A DNA stretch of 64,000 bases from positions 434,001-498,000 of the forward strand of contig JAJUPC010000036.1 in assembly GCA_023614405.1 (NCBI GenBank), written 5' to 3'. Of the stretch, positions 23,252-34,274 are shown piece after piece. Every line of letters begins with the position of its first letter. The stretch's first letter is position 1. The translations under genes were made by a program, and so were the position numbers. Under the pieces are notes generated by a model. The model ran no database searches, was not told the origin of the DNA, and was given only the letters and a program-made list of their open reading frames with translations. The stretch comes from Avena insularis (lineage: Eukaryota > Streptophyta > Magnoliopsida > Poales > Poaceae).

Positions 23252-24868
23252 TGATACATTGCAAATGTATCTATAATTTTTGATGTTCCATGCTTGGTTT
23301 TATCCACTTTCTTGTGTTTTGTTCCAACTTTGGAGTACTTTTCATATGATTTCTTGGACTAACCTATTAACAAGAGCCACGAGTGCAATTGCCTTTTCTG
23401 TTGTTTTGGTTCGGAAAAGTCAGAAAATGAATATTCTCGGAATTGGACGGGACAAAAGCCAAAGTGCCTATTTTTCCGGAAGGGATCAAGTGCCAGAATA
23501 CAAGACGGAGAAGGGCTGGGGGCCGGCCACACCACCTGGCCGCGCGGCCAGGCCTGGCCCGCGCCAGGGGGTGGTCTGGCCGCCCCCAACACACCCTCTG
23601 CCTCTCCTTCCGCCTATAAGTTTCCCTCGAGACGAAAACCCTAAGTACCCGATCAAAAATCCACGAAAGAGTCTGTAGCCACCGTCGTCTCTGTCCCTAG
23701 ATCGGGAGGGATCTGAAGCTCTTCCCGGCACCTCACGGAGAGGGAATTCACCACAGGCCTTCTTCATCACCATGCAAGCCTACGGTGTGATGCGTGAGTA
23801 GTTCATCCTTGGACTATGGATCCATGTAGTAGCTAGACGGCTGGTTTCTCCTCCTTTGTGCTTTCATGTTTAGATCTTGTGAGCTCCGTTCATGATCAAG
23901 ATCATCTATTTGTAATTCTTACATGTTGTGTTTGCGGGGATCCGATGGATATTGAGATGCTATTTCAGATTGATTATTGATTCTATCATATCTTTGTTAT
24001 TTGAGATCTTGCATGCTTTCCGTTGTTAGTAGCTATCTTGGCCAAGTAGATGCTAGCAACTCCAAGAGTTAGTATTTATGCTCGATGGTGGGTTCATGCC
24101 TCCGTAACTGGGAAGTGACAGAAATCTCTAAGGTACTAGATGTCTGTTGCTACTAGGAGAAAACAACGACCCTTTGTTCATAGAACAATCGTATTGTTTA
24201 CTTTACAAGCAGTTCAGAAGCAATAATCTGTTGCTTGCAACTTAATCTTGGAGGGGTTCGGATGATAACCTGAAGGTGGATTATTAGTCATAGATGCAGT
24301 TGGATGGCGGTCTATGTATTATGTTGTAATGCCCAATCAAGTCTCAGAGGAGTCAAGATGATTAGTATATGCATGTATTGCTTTCTCGGTGTTTGTCAAT
24401 TGCCCCGCTGTAATTTGTTCACCCAGCATGTTATCTATCTTAAGGAGAGCCACCTCTAGTGAACTATGGATCCCGGTCCTTTTTCTTTACATACAATCTA
24501 CAGCTGTTTACTGCTTTGTGTTTACTTTCTGCAAACTTTTACTTCTTTCCATTCGATACGTTTAATCCTTTGTTTTCCGAAAAACACGGTGAGATTGACA
24601 ACCTCATCGCAAGTTGGGGACAAAGTTCTGTGGTTGTGTTGTGCAGGTCTCCACGTTGCTACAAGCACCGGTAGTGCACCCTGCCAAAGCTACGCTAGTA
24701 ACACCTTTGAGGTGTTTCCTTGCTCCTACTGGTTCAATTAAACCTTCGTTTCATAACTGAGGGAAATTTGCTGCTGTGCTCATCATACCTTCCTCTTGGG
24801 GTTCCCAACGAGCTCTACATCAACACCGCCATCAAGCATTTTTCTGGGCGCCGTGCATTGAGCCATCA
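23252..24868 (+). repeat. 3' LTR of the non-autonomous Gypsy element
   Basis: Direct repeat of 18113-19721, with TATAAG at 23615-23620, ending GAGCCATCA just before the GTCGC target duplication. Confidence 0.92.
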
Positions 24869-24873
24869 GTCGC

Positions 24874-25447
24874 TCAGGCCCGACCTCCTACGCCTACATG
24901 CATCGGCGTGGGCTACCGCGGCGAGTCCTCCAACTCCGGCAAGTCCCGCAACTAGAAGACCAAGACGGGAGGCAAGACCACAGGTGGCCTCGCTCTCCCT
25001 GCGCCCCAGGGCGCCTGGGTGTGCTTCTCCCCTAGAGTGGGGCAGTGGCGCGCCCCCACCTCCGGCCCCGGCATCCTCGGGCTGCGCCCCTAGGCCTACA
25101 CCACCACCACCGCACCTCTCTTCCAGGCGACACCGTCCTCCTCCGCTGCACCAGCATGGGACAACGCTGGCCTGATCGCGACACTGAACACCCTATAACA
25201 GCAGGGCAGCTGGGTGATGGACTCCGGTGCAACGTCTCAGATGACAAACGACGAGGGTAACATACCGCCCGCCACTCCTCTCTCTCGCCCACACTTCGTA
25301 ACCATGGGGAACGGCACGTCCGTGCCTATCTCTTCCTCCGGCTATACTTATCCCTCTGGTCATCTCTTCCATCTTAACCATGTTCTTCTAGTTCCTCATT
25401 TAATTCGCAACTTACTCTCCATTCGCAAATTTAGTAGGGACAATTGA
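24874..25447 (+). pseudogene. Copia gag C-terminus and aspartic protease remnant
   Basis: The start encodes the basic gag tail (RGRGYRGESSNSGKSRN in frame) with a stop soon after. From about 25210 the frame reads SWVMDSGATSQMTND, where DSGA is the catalytic aspartate motif of Copia proteases, followed by HLFHLNHVLLVPHLIRNLLS, the family's conserved C-terminal block. A TGA near 25445 closes the frame where integrase should follow. Non-functional because of upstream and downstream stops. Confidence 0.82.
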
Positions 25448-26370
25448 GTTTGACGCTCTTGGTTTTTCTGTGAAGGACCTGACGACTCGTCGCGTGATCC
25501 TTCGCTGCAATAGTGAAGGGGATCTCTACACGTTTCCTGGCACCCCTCACCGTGTGCCGCCCGCGGCCATGCTTGCCACCACCACCGCTGATCTCTAGCA
25601 CCAAAGGTTTGGACTCCTCGGTCCCGATGCTATGTTGGCTCTCCAGAAGTTTTCTTTGATTAAGTGTAATAAAGCTAGGAACCCCTCTGTATGTCATGCA
25701 TGCCAACTTGGCAAACATGTGTGTCTAACATTTAGTTCTACATCCATGTCTAGAGACAAGTTTGATTTGATCCATTGTGATTTGTGGACTTCACCAATTA
25801 TTGGTAATTATGGTTTTCGATATTACCTTGTGATTGTCGATGATTATTCTCACTTTTATTGGTCATTTCCTTTGCGTCAAAAATCATGTGCGCCCCGTAC
25901 ACTTGCAAACTTTTTCACTTATGTCCGCACCCAATTCGACACCACCATACGTTCTCTTCAAACGGATAATGGAACTGAGTTTCTTAACTCCACTATATAA
26001 AATCTTCTCTCCCAACACGGAACGACACTCCGTCTCTCGTGTCCATATACATCCCAACAAAACGGTAAGTCTGAGTGTGCCATTCGTACCATCAATGACA
26101 CAATGCGCACGCTCCTGTTTCAAGCCCATCTTCCTAAATCTTTTTGGGCTGAAGCACTTTCCACCTCCACCTATCTTCTAAATCGACACCCTAGCAAGGC
26201 CAAAGGCTCGCACATCCCCTACACACGTCTTCATGGTCAGTCCCCTCCATACCACATGTTACGAGTTTTTGGTTGTCTTTGCTATCCTAACATCTCCTCC
26301 ATAGTTAAACACAAGCTCCATTCTTGCTCTCTCCCTTGTGTTTTTCTTAGATACCCATCGCAGCACTGAG
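25448..26370 (+). pseudogene. Copia GAG-pre-integrase and integrase remnant
   Basis: HQRFGLLG with CHACQLGKH forms the HHCC zinc-binding part. The catalytic core shows FDLIHCDLW (first Asp) and QTDNGTEF (second Asp), both present, with a LVIVDDYSHFYW block between. A stop follows NSTI at about 26000, and the region with the third acidic residue (about 26000-26100) is frame-shifted. The later conserved segment FWAEALSTSTYLLNRHPS (26103-26369) is intact in another frame. Non-functional. Confidence 0.82.
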
Positions 26371-26872
26371 GTTATCGGTGTTTTGATCGTGTCTCCGGGA
26401 AGATACTAATCTCACGACATGTTATTTTCGACGAGAGTGTTTTTCTGATTCAGTCAGCAGCTTCGGCTCGGGTTCCACCCGTGCCATCGACACCTCACCA
26501 CCTGGACTTCCTCTTCACCGACATACGGGGCTCGCCCAGGCCTAGGGCCCCCATGATGGCCGCGACAACCATCTCGCGTGCCGCCCCTGCCGCGGTAGCC
26601 CCGACGCCCATCTTCTCTGCCGCGGCAACGTGCCGCCTTCCGCGTCTGCTCGTCAGCCTGCCACGACCTGTTCTCCTACCGCGGCAGCGGATCTTGCCAC
26701 CGCCTCGTCCACGCCACCGGCCCCGCCTCCAACTGGCCCCCCACTGCGGACTACGTGGTCTGGCTGCAATGTGCGTCCTATTGAACGGCTCTACCTCTCC
26801 ACCACGGACTACGTCGATGTCGTGCCAACCACGGCTCGGGAAGATCTTTAGGACCCCCTCTGGTGTGCTGCT
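26371..26872 (+). pseudogene. Copia linker between integrase and reverse transcriptase
   Basis: A Pro/Ala/Thr-rich stretch of about 170 codons with frame changes, typical of the variable linker in Copia polyproteins. No catalytic motif is expected here. Confidence 0.55.
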
Positions 26873-28383
26873 ATGGCTGAAGAGCACCATGCCCTCATCA
26901 ACAACGGCACCTGGTCTCTCGTGCCTTGCCCGCCCCGCACCAACGTGGTCACTGGCAAGTGGATTTTTCGGCACAAGTTCCACTCTGGCGACTCCTTAGC
27001 CAGGCGCAAGGCGCGCTGGGTTCTCCGAGGTTTGTCCCAGCGTCCAGGCATCGACTACGATGAGACGTTCAGTCCCGTCGTCAAGCCCTCCACTATTCGG
27101 CTTGTTCTCCACCTAGCCGTCTCCAGCTCCTGGCCCATCCGTCAGCTTGATGTCAAGAACGCCTTCCTCCATGGCACTCTCGACGAGGTTGTCTACTTTC
27201 AGTAGCCTCCAGGATTCGTTGACGCCAGCAGGCCTGCGCACGTGTATCGTCTGCAAAAATCCCTCTATGGGTTGAAGCAAGCTCCCCACACCTGGTACCA
27301 GTGGTTCGCTGCCTACATCTCCACCATGGGATTCGTCGCCTCCGTCACCGACACCTTCTTATTCTTGTTGTGCTCTAGGCATGACATTGCTTACCTGCTC
27401 CTCTATGTTGACGCCATCATCATCACTGCCTCGTCCATGCCTCTTATTCAGCGATTGCTCGACAGGCTCCACAGTGAGTTCTCCATGACAGATCTTGGAG
27501 ATCTTCACTACTTTCTTGGGATCGCCGTCACGCACTCCACCGACGGACTGTTCCTGTTCCAGTGACAGTACGCCGCCAACATTCTTCAGCGGACTGGCAT
27601 GGCTAAGTGTCACCCGTCCACGACCCCCATCGACACTCACGCCAAGCTCTCGGCGACTGACGGTGACTTGCTTCCCGATGGTATGGAGTACCGGAGTCTA
27701 GCTGGTGGACTTCAGTACCTCACTCTGACGCGCCCCGACATCTCCTACGCGGTGCAGCAGATCTGCCTACACATGCATGCTCCTCGCACGTCTCACCTTG
27801 CCTTGGTGAAGCGTGTCCTTCGGTATGTCCGTGGTACCATGGACTTCGGCCTGCATCTTCGCGCCTCGTCCTCGACATCCCTAATGGCTTACTCCGACGC
27901 AGACTGGGCTGGCTGCCCGGACTCGCGCCGATCCACGTCGGGCTACTGCGTCTACTACGGAAGCGATGCGATCTCTTGGTCCTCAAGCGTCGGACCACCG
28001 TTCAAGCTCCAAAGTCTGAAGCCGAGTATCGAGCCGTCACCCATGCGGTGGCTGAGTGCAGATGGCTTCGTCAACTTCTTCAGGAGCTCCATCCCCCTCT
28101 TCCCACGGCTACACTGGTCTACTGCGACAACGTCTCCGCCATCTACATGTTGTCCAATACATTGCAGCACCGGCGCACCAAGCACATTGAGATCGACATC
28201 CACTTCGTTCGAGAGCGAGTCTCTCTTGGCGAAGTTCGTGTCCTACATGTTCCCTCCACTCTACAGTTTGCTGATGTGATGACGGAGGGACTACCGAGTC
28301 AGCTCTTTCTCGATTTTCGGTCCAGTCTCTACGTCCGAGAACCTCCCGCTGCGACTAAGTGGGTGGGTGGGTGCCGGGGGTAG
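26873..28383 (+). pseudogene. Copia reverse transcriptase and RNase H remnant (spacer copy)
   Basis: RT starts at [18 protein letters not shown], followed by [11 protein letters not shown] and [16 protein letters not shown]. The first catalytic Asp is in [15 protein letters not shown] at 27203 and a TGA at 27562 interrupt RT, and the active-site motif is YVDA (27404-27415), not YVDD. RNase H motifs AYSDADWAGC and EAEYRAVTHAV are present but a small frameshift near 27995 separates them. The C-terminus (HFVRERVSLGEVRVLHVPS) is intact here, unlike in the two inverted-repeat copies, which carry a stop after HFVRE. Confidence 0.85.
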
Positions 28384-28661
28384 ACTGCACATATTGTAAC
28401 TATGTAGGACCTAACTGTAATTGTACCTAACCCTAATTGTCCGAGTGCATATATAAACACAGGAACCCCATGGCCTTTACCGTGTGAGGCTTCCCCCAAA
28501 TACCTTCCTACAATAAATAATAAGGTTTAACTATTTATGTGCCCCACAAGGACTTGCACTACTAAAATTAACCACAACGGATAGCTTTCCCCTCTTTTGG
28601 CCTCCGCCCTTCACACCATCCTCCTGAATGCCTACACGGAGAGTTTTCCTAGTCAACCAAT
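28384..28661 (+). other. Probable short Copia 3' LTR and flank
   Basis: A G-rich tract (28355-28380) resembling a polypurine tract precedes sequence with TATATAAA near 28451 and a CCTTCCTACAATAAATAATAAGG region near 28500-28523. A short (~130-150-bp) LTR is plausible, but no 5' partner exists to confirm it. The remaining ~140 bp before the inverted-repeat edge is unassigned. Confidence 0.4.
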
Positions 28662-29828
28662 TTGACTTCTCATGATCAAGCTAGATGATTCATCTTACTA
28701 AGGTTTTACCTTCTTTGGTATACTCATAACTCTTTTTTATCAGCTGGTCATCTATTCTGAAATGACTTGAGAATAATGACCACCAACCTTTGATCAAGCA
28801 AAGCTTAGGCTTCTAATTGTGACCAAGGTCTATCATCAACTAAGTAGTAGACTTGTACTAGTCCCTCTATATGCTTATCTTGTTAAGGAATTTACTTTGG
28901 TTTATACCCTCTTGGCTTAACAAGATTATTATTTGATTTTCTAATACTACTAGCTTTCTCATAGCTTCATGATTGCTAGCCCAACTCTTGGTTTTAGGTA
29001 CTTCTTCTAGTTAACTCATGAGTGAGTTAACTCCTCCAACATCAGATGGTTTGATCTCCACTAAGGATCACATTCCATTGATGATGGCACACTCTACCAA
29101 AACTAGTTCCTTCTTCTCATTAATTTACTTAAAGTCTTTGGAAGGTTAATATAATAGGTCAAAGCTAAAGGTTAATAAGGGTTAGGTCAAGGATTGATCA
29201 CTCAATCACTGATGAGCAATTGACACTAGGACTTGGCTATTTAGAAATGTCATATATTAATATGACAACAAAGATATGAGATGAATGGTCTTGGCTCAAC
29301 TTCCTTTTCTACTCTATTTGTGATAAGAGTGAGTGTTTAGAAACTACCATGATTCTCATGGTAGGAATAACTATGGCAAGAAAGTATATCAAGGTTTAGT
29401 TATGGAGTTTCTTTACTTAAGTTATATATACTTACTTGGTATTCATGGTTTGTTGTAGATAATACCTTGATATAATCTTTAGAAGATTAAATATTCATCC
29501 TTGAGTTGTCGTATGGAATACCATATAATGATCTCTAGAAGATCAAGTACTCCTTATTAAGTAGTGTGTTGTGACTTAGTTTTATTTCATTTGATCTATC
29601 CTTAGATCAAATTATATTACCCAAAGATAAGGTTTTAGCAACGGTCATATTGAAATTTATCGTAGTCAACTTGATGATCTACTTCAGTTCCACCAAGTTA
29701 AAAGAAGCTTCAATCACTATGACAAGTTTTATTTAAAAGCGCAAAAATTATCCAGATTTTCTATGCATGAATGCAATGCACAAACCTTATCTCAGCTTAT
29801 TTCTAAGATCTAGTGTTGGGATGTTATA
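28662..29828 (-). mobile_element. Start of the long Gypsy LTR (right-arm copy)
   Basis: Reverse complement of 12107-13275. Only the first ~1.17 kb of the LTR is present, ending at the inverted-repeat edge rather than at an LTR terminus. Confidence 0.6.
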
Positions 29829-31196
29829 GTGTCTCAACATACCGTCTAACTTATGTTTCTCTTTGTGACATTGCAACAACTTGGCATGGTCTTTGTTTCT
29901 GAACAAACGTTTCAACCGTGGTTTTATAGGAGCATACCATATCACCATGGCAGGAACCCTCTTCCGGGGGGCTCGCCCTCAACATCATCAGGGTCATCTC
30001 GTCTGATCTTATACCGCAATGTAGTGCATACCGAGCATGCATCCAAATTTTCGTACTCCTCACCACGGTAGATGATGCAGTCATTAATGCATGCATGTAT
30101 CTTCTGAACCTCTAAACCTAGAGGGCTGATAACCTTCTTTTATTCGTACGTACTGGCGGATAATACATTATCCTTTGAAAGCATATTCTTCATCATTTTT
30201 AGCAACTTTCATCGCAGCAATTCTAGTGTGCTCTCCAGCTTTTTCAGACCATTTTCGCAATTTGGGTACAATGACTTTTTGTGATCCTCTAACATGTGAT
30301 CGAACTTCTCCCTCTCCTTTTCATTTTCGTAGTCTCTCCTCTGACATATTCGCATCAGCCACACTGAGGAATTAATGCACGTCATTAATGAACTCGTCAG
30401 AGCGTCAGTCAGTACCGTACATCTATTCCCTGGCCATCTGCATTAACACAAGTTATAATGTGAGCTTCTAGAGCATTAAATTTGAAGTTTGAAAATTTTA
30501 CATGCACCTATTTTTGAATTGGACAAAACAGTTAACATGGAAAATGTGGAGTTTTTAATTATTGATCTAGTAGTGTAAACATCATTCCATTCTGAGCTCT
30601 GAAACTCTACAATTACACATTTCAATTTTCAGTAGCTTTTTACTACAATCAAAATTTTCCTAAAATTAAAATTCCCTCTACTTCTAGAGCATGAAATCCC
30701 TCTCTACTTCTAGAGCATTGAGCTAAACTATAACAATAAGAGATGAAAGAATAAAGTTGCTAATCTTTTAATAAAACCTTGAATTTAGGGGTTGTCACCA
30801 AATCTTGAAGAAAAATAGGCATGAACTCGGTTTGCTCTTGGAGTAAAAATAGCCATGGCTCGAGCATGAACGAAGCCGAGTTATATAAGAAAATAAACAG
30901 TCCTAGTTCGTATTACGAACCATGACTAGTGATTTAACTCTAGTCCCGGTTCGTAATACGAACCGGGACTACATACTCCCGCCCGTGGGGCTGGCTGGCG
31001 CTAGCACACTAGTCTCAGGCCGTATCACGTACCGGGACTAGAGGTCCGCCATGACCCGGGACTAGTGGCTTCCCCGGTTTTGTAGCCGTTGGAGCCGGCA
31101 CGAACCGGAACTAGTGCTCACACTAATCCAGGCCCATAACAAACCGGGACTAGAGCCCGAATCGGGACCGAACCGGAGCCCTTTTCTCTACTAGTG
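29829..31196 (-). mobile_element. CACTA 5' end and TNP2 transposase remnant (right-arm copy)
   Basis: The tip CACTAG is at 31196 reading leftward, with AGTCCCGGTTCGTA sub-terminal motifs at about 30895-31190. The transposase remnant lies at about 30435-29829 and shares the MARE-stop with the left arm. It is slightly less damaged because the 35-bp segment is present at about 30187-30222. Confidence 0.78.
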
Positions 31197-31349
31197 ACAC
31201 TAACAGAAATTTTGTGAGGTTAATGGCAAGAGACTAGTTATATGATTTAAAAAGGAAACACCACGAGACATCAAAGTGTAGTGTGTCATGCCATGTCAGA
31301 GTTGAGCCGAGCAGTATGCATTTCCTATGCCACGCGGATACTATGCTAT

Positions 31350-31702
31350 TGGGTGCATATGCTCTTTTTATTTGAATTTTATTTTCAACAAATATTTAAA
31401 TGTTAAAAAATTCAAAAATATATATACTTGCGCGTACATCTTCACAATTTAGATTCACACAAAGTCGTTTCATGAAAATTGATATTTTTGTGGGGCATGT
31501 CTAAAAAGGATAAATTTGGGTGCTAAAATAAACCTCGGCAGGACACATGTTTTTATGTTTTTTACACGGGTATAAAACATATTTGTTTTCCGTGAAACTG
31601 CAGGTGAGGACATCCAATGTGCAGACACACACGCAACTATTTTTTTCCGATTTTCTTACAATTGGAAATGTGTTTTTAATAAAAGGAGCAAATGCACATA
31701 GG
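31350..31702 (+). mobile_element. MITE with GGGTGCATATGC ends (copy 3)
   Basis: Inverted-repeat counterpart of 10271-10624, in the same orientation as copy 1. It carries CAAAGTCGTTTCATG and GGATAAATTTGGGTGC. Confidence 0.65.
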
Positions 31703-31876
31703 ATCAAATGTGATTTCCGTTTCCTACGTCCCAAAACAATATTTATTGTAATTTCGAAATCTCTTAGCAACGTTTCTTAATCTCGTAGAAACGCACGGGT
31801 ATCTAACCGAAAGAGTTTTTCTCCATAGCAGGTTGGAAAACCAGAACCAATTGTGACGTCCCAAACCAGAAGTATG

Positions 31877-32016
31877 CTCCCTCTGTTTTGCACATCAATT
31901 ATATAAAGAGGAGGCTGTATATATTTTTTATGATGAACGAACTTTGCTAGTTGCTACACAAATCTAAACTAAAAACTAATATGAAACATCTGGCAATTTA
32001 GAACGAAGATATTTCA
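31877..32016 (+). mobile_element. Possible Stowaway-like MITE (right arm)
   Basis: Starts CTCCCTCTGTTTTGCAC and ends near AGAACGAAGATATTTC; counterpart of 9958-10097. Confidence 0.4.
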
Positions 32017-32045
32017 GTAATTTACGAACAAATTAAAGGAAAACA

Positions 32046-33269
32046 AATCCGTCAGCTTGATGTCAAGAACGCCTTCCTCCATGGCACTCTCGACGAGGTT
32101 GTCTACTGTCAGCAGCCTCCAGGATTCGTTGACGCCAGCAGGCCTAAGCACGTGTGTTGTCTGCACAAATCCCTCTATGGGTTGAAGCAAGCTCCCCACG
32201 TCTGGTACCAGTGGTTCGCTGCCTACATCTCCACCATGGGATTCGTCGCCTCCGTCACCGACACCTTCTTATTCGTGGTGTGCTCTAGGCATGACATGGC
32301 TTACCTGCTCCTCTACGTTGACGCCATCATCATCACTGCCTCGTCCACGCCTCTTATTCAGCGATTGCTCGACAGGCTCCACAGTGAGTTCTCCATGACA
32401 AATCTTGGAGATCTTCACTACTTTCTTGGGATCGCCGTCACGCACTCCACCGACGGACTGTTCCTATTCCAGCGACAGTACGCCGCCGACATTCTTCAGC
32501 GGGCTGGCATGGCTGAGTGTCACCCGTCCACGACCCCCATCGACACTCATGCCAAGCTCTCGGCGACTGACGGTGACTTGCTTCCCGATGGTATGGAGTA
32601 CCGGAGTCTAGCTGGTGGACTTCAGTACCTCACTCTGACGCGCCCCGACATCTCCTACGCGGTGCAGCAGATCTGCCTACACATGCATGCTCCTCACACG
32701 TCTCACATTGCCTTGGTGAAGCGTGTCCTTCGGTATGTCCGTGGTACCATGGACTTCGGCCTGCATCTTCGCGCCTCGTCCTCGACATCCCTAATGGCTT
32801 ACTCCGACGCAGACTGGGCTGGCTGCCCGGACTCGCGCCGATCCACATCGGGCTACTGCGTCTACTACGGAGACAGTCTGATCTCTTGGTCCTCCAAGCG
32901 TCAGACCACCGTTTCGCGCTCCAGTGCTGAAGCCGAGTATCGAGCCGTCACCCATGCGGTGGCTGAGTGCAGATGGCTTCGTCAACTTCTTCAGGAGCTC
33001 CATCCCCCTCTTCCCACGGCTACACTGGTCTACTGCGACAACGTCTCCGCCATCTACATGTCGTCCAATCCAGTGCAGCACCGGCGCACCAAGCACATTG
33101 AGATCGACATCCACTTCGTTCGAGAGTGAGTCTCTCTTGGCGAAGTTCGTGTCCTACACGTTCCCTCCGCTCTACAGTTTGTTGATGTGATGACGGAGGG
33201 ACTACCGAGTCAGCTCTTCCTCGATTTTCGGTCCAGTCTCGGCGTCCGAGAACCTCCCGCTGCGACTAC
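32046..33269 (+). pseudogene. Copia RT-RNase H fragment (right-arm copy)
   Basis: Contains the 325-codon open frame 32152-33129 with YGLKQAPHVWYQWF, YVDA at 32314-32325 and RNase H motifs AYSDADWAGC and CDNVSAIYMSSNPVQHRR. A TGA follows HFVRE. The 5' edge (AAATCCGTCAGCTTGATG) and 3' edge (GCGACTAC before a 15-G run) are abrupt, and no LTR is present. It is a direct repeat of 27136-28340 in the spacer. Confidence 0.85.
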
Positions 33270-33762
33270 GGGGGGGGGGGGGGGACACAATTGAACCGCG
33301 ACATCTCGTGTTGGAAGATATGACATGATACCATGATACCACTCCGGCGCAAGGACACACAATGTGAGATTTTTAGTCCCAGCCCGTCACACTTTACAAA
33401 ACGTCCAAGAAGTTTTAAACCCAAAAGAGAAGCAGTTATTCATTCCAAGCATTGATACCATCTTGATCAGTGCTCGGTATTTTTTTGCTAATTTGGTAAC
33501 TCGATTATTAAATAATGATCAATGTTTAATTTGACGATTTTTATTTCTCAAATTAATTTAAGTTTGGAGTGTCGTCCTTCCAAGTCGTTCCAACCCTATT
33601 ATTGATCCCGTTTCAACCAGATCGATCCCATCCTCTCTGGGAGCCTCTCTTGATGCATACTAATTATCTACTGTAGAGACCTCGTAATGCTTAACCAGAG
33701 GACATGAATAGGAGTAACACTTGTATTCCAACGAACATTTTACAGCATTAAATTAAAGAGGC
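33270..33762. other. Unassigned sequence in the outer part of the right arm
   Basis: Counterpart of 8211-8704. Begins with a G-run (33270-33284). No coding sequence recognised. Confidence 0.4.
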
Positions 33763-34135
33763 CACTGCAGTACGGGAAAAAAGGACGCTGCCGTCGCCTC
33801 TCTCCTTTGCCGTGTGCCAAAAGTCCCGGAACACGGCAAAGAGAATCTTTGCCGTGTGTAAACCAACAAGACCACGGCAAAGGACAGGTGCACGGCAAAC
33901 AGCAGAAACAGAACACGGCAAAGAAAGAAACACGGCAATGGACCGACTAGAACACACGGCAAAGAAAAGAATCACGGCAAAGTTTTCCTCACGGCAAAGA
34001 TGTGGGCCCCGTGGCCTCGCAGGGCCACCCGCCGTCAGGGGCTGACGGCAGAATCTTTGCCGCGTGCCCTCGCCGTCAGGTACACGGCAAAGAGAATATT
34101 TGCCGTGTGTTTCCTTCTGTACACACGGCAAAGAA
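33763..34135 (+). mobile_element. Second CACTA-type terminus with TTTGCCGTG sub-terminal repeats
   Basis: Begins CACTGCAGTACGGGAAAAAAG, close to CACTA terminal repeats, and is followed within 370 bp by about 14 copies of CACGGCAAAG or its complement CTTTGCCGTG in both orientations, for example at 33803, 33834, 33852, 33911, 33971 and 34121. Mixed-orientation sub-terminal motifs are the hallmark of CACTA ends. The motif differs from that of the AGTCCCGGT CACTA in the arms, so this is another family. The opposite end is not in the window. Confidence 0.7.
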
Positions 34136-34274
34136 TTTTTTTCACCTTTTTCTTTTCTTTAATTAGCAAGGCTTTTATTACATATATATTAGGTGATATT
34201 ATTTCATAGGATCATGAGATCACACATATGATGATAGGTTATTGTGGTCTGAATCACTATATATACATGCACCC
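34136..34274. other. AT-rich link between CACTA terminus and satellite
   Basis: About 140 bases without motifs; includes an A/T-rich TATATATT stretch near 34181-34188. Joins the CACTA sub-terminal region to the first, partial satellite unit. Confidence 0.4.

Larger units (their letters stand above)
18113..24868 (+). mobile_element. Complete non-autonomous Gypsy-type LTR element (LARD-like)
   Basis: Two LTRs (18113-19721, 1,609 bp; 23252-24868, 1,617 bp) both begin TGATACATTGCAAATG and end GCATTGAGCCATCA. Perfect 5-bp target duplications GTCGC lie at 18108-18112 and 24869-24873. A polypurine tract GGAGTTAAGCTTGGGGATG precedes the 3' LTR. The 3.5-kb interior has one small gag-like frame and no protease, reverse transcriptase or integrase, so movement must have depended on proteins supplied by another element. 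It sits in Copia gag. The two LTRs show scattered substitutions and 1-2-base indels, so the insertion is not very recent. Confidence 0.93.
16346..28383 (+). mobile_element. Degenerate Copia retrotransposon, interrupted by two Gypsy-family insertions
   Basis: Copia coding sequence runs in order gag, protease, integrase, reverse transcriptase, RNase H. Gag begins at about 16346 (MGTDALSEND read across the solo-LTR insertion), continues at 17909-18112 and resumes at 24874. A 5' LTR and the gag N-terminus are missing. Stops and frameshifts occur throughout, so no protein can be made. Without the two insertions the coding remnant is about 3.7 kb, shorter than the usual ~4 kb polyprotein. The same family supplies the fragments in both inverted-repeat arms. 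Confidence 0.85.
28662..33767. repeat. Right arm of the ~5.1-kb inverted repeat
   Basis: Reverse complement of 8208-13275, 5,106 bp. It retains the 35 bp deleted from the left arm. Its outer edge coincides with the first bases of a CACTA-type terminus at 33763; the last five matching bases (CACTG) may be chance or microhomology. Confidence 0.92.

Noticed and set aside
8208..33767. The inverted repeat as one giant foldback transposon
   Set aside because: No terminal motif or target duplication at the outer edges, and the inner edges fall within an LTR; the arms are composites of several older elements.
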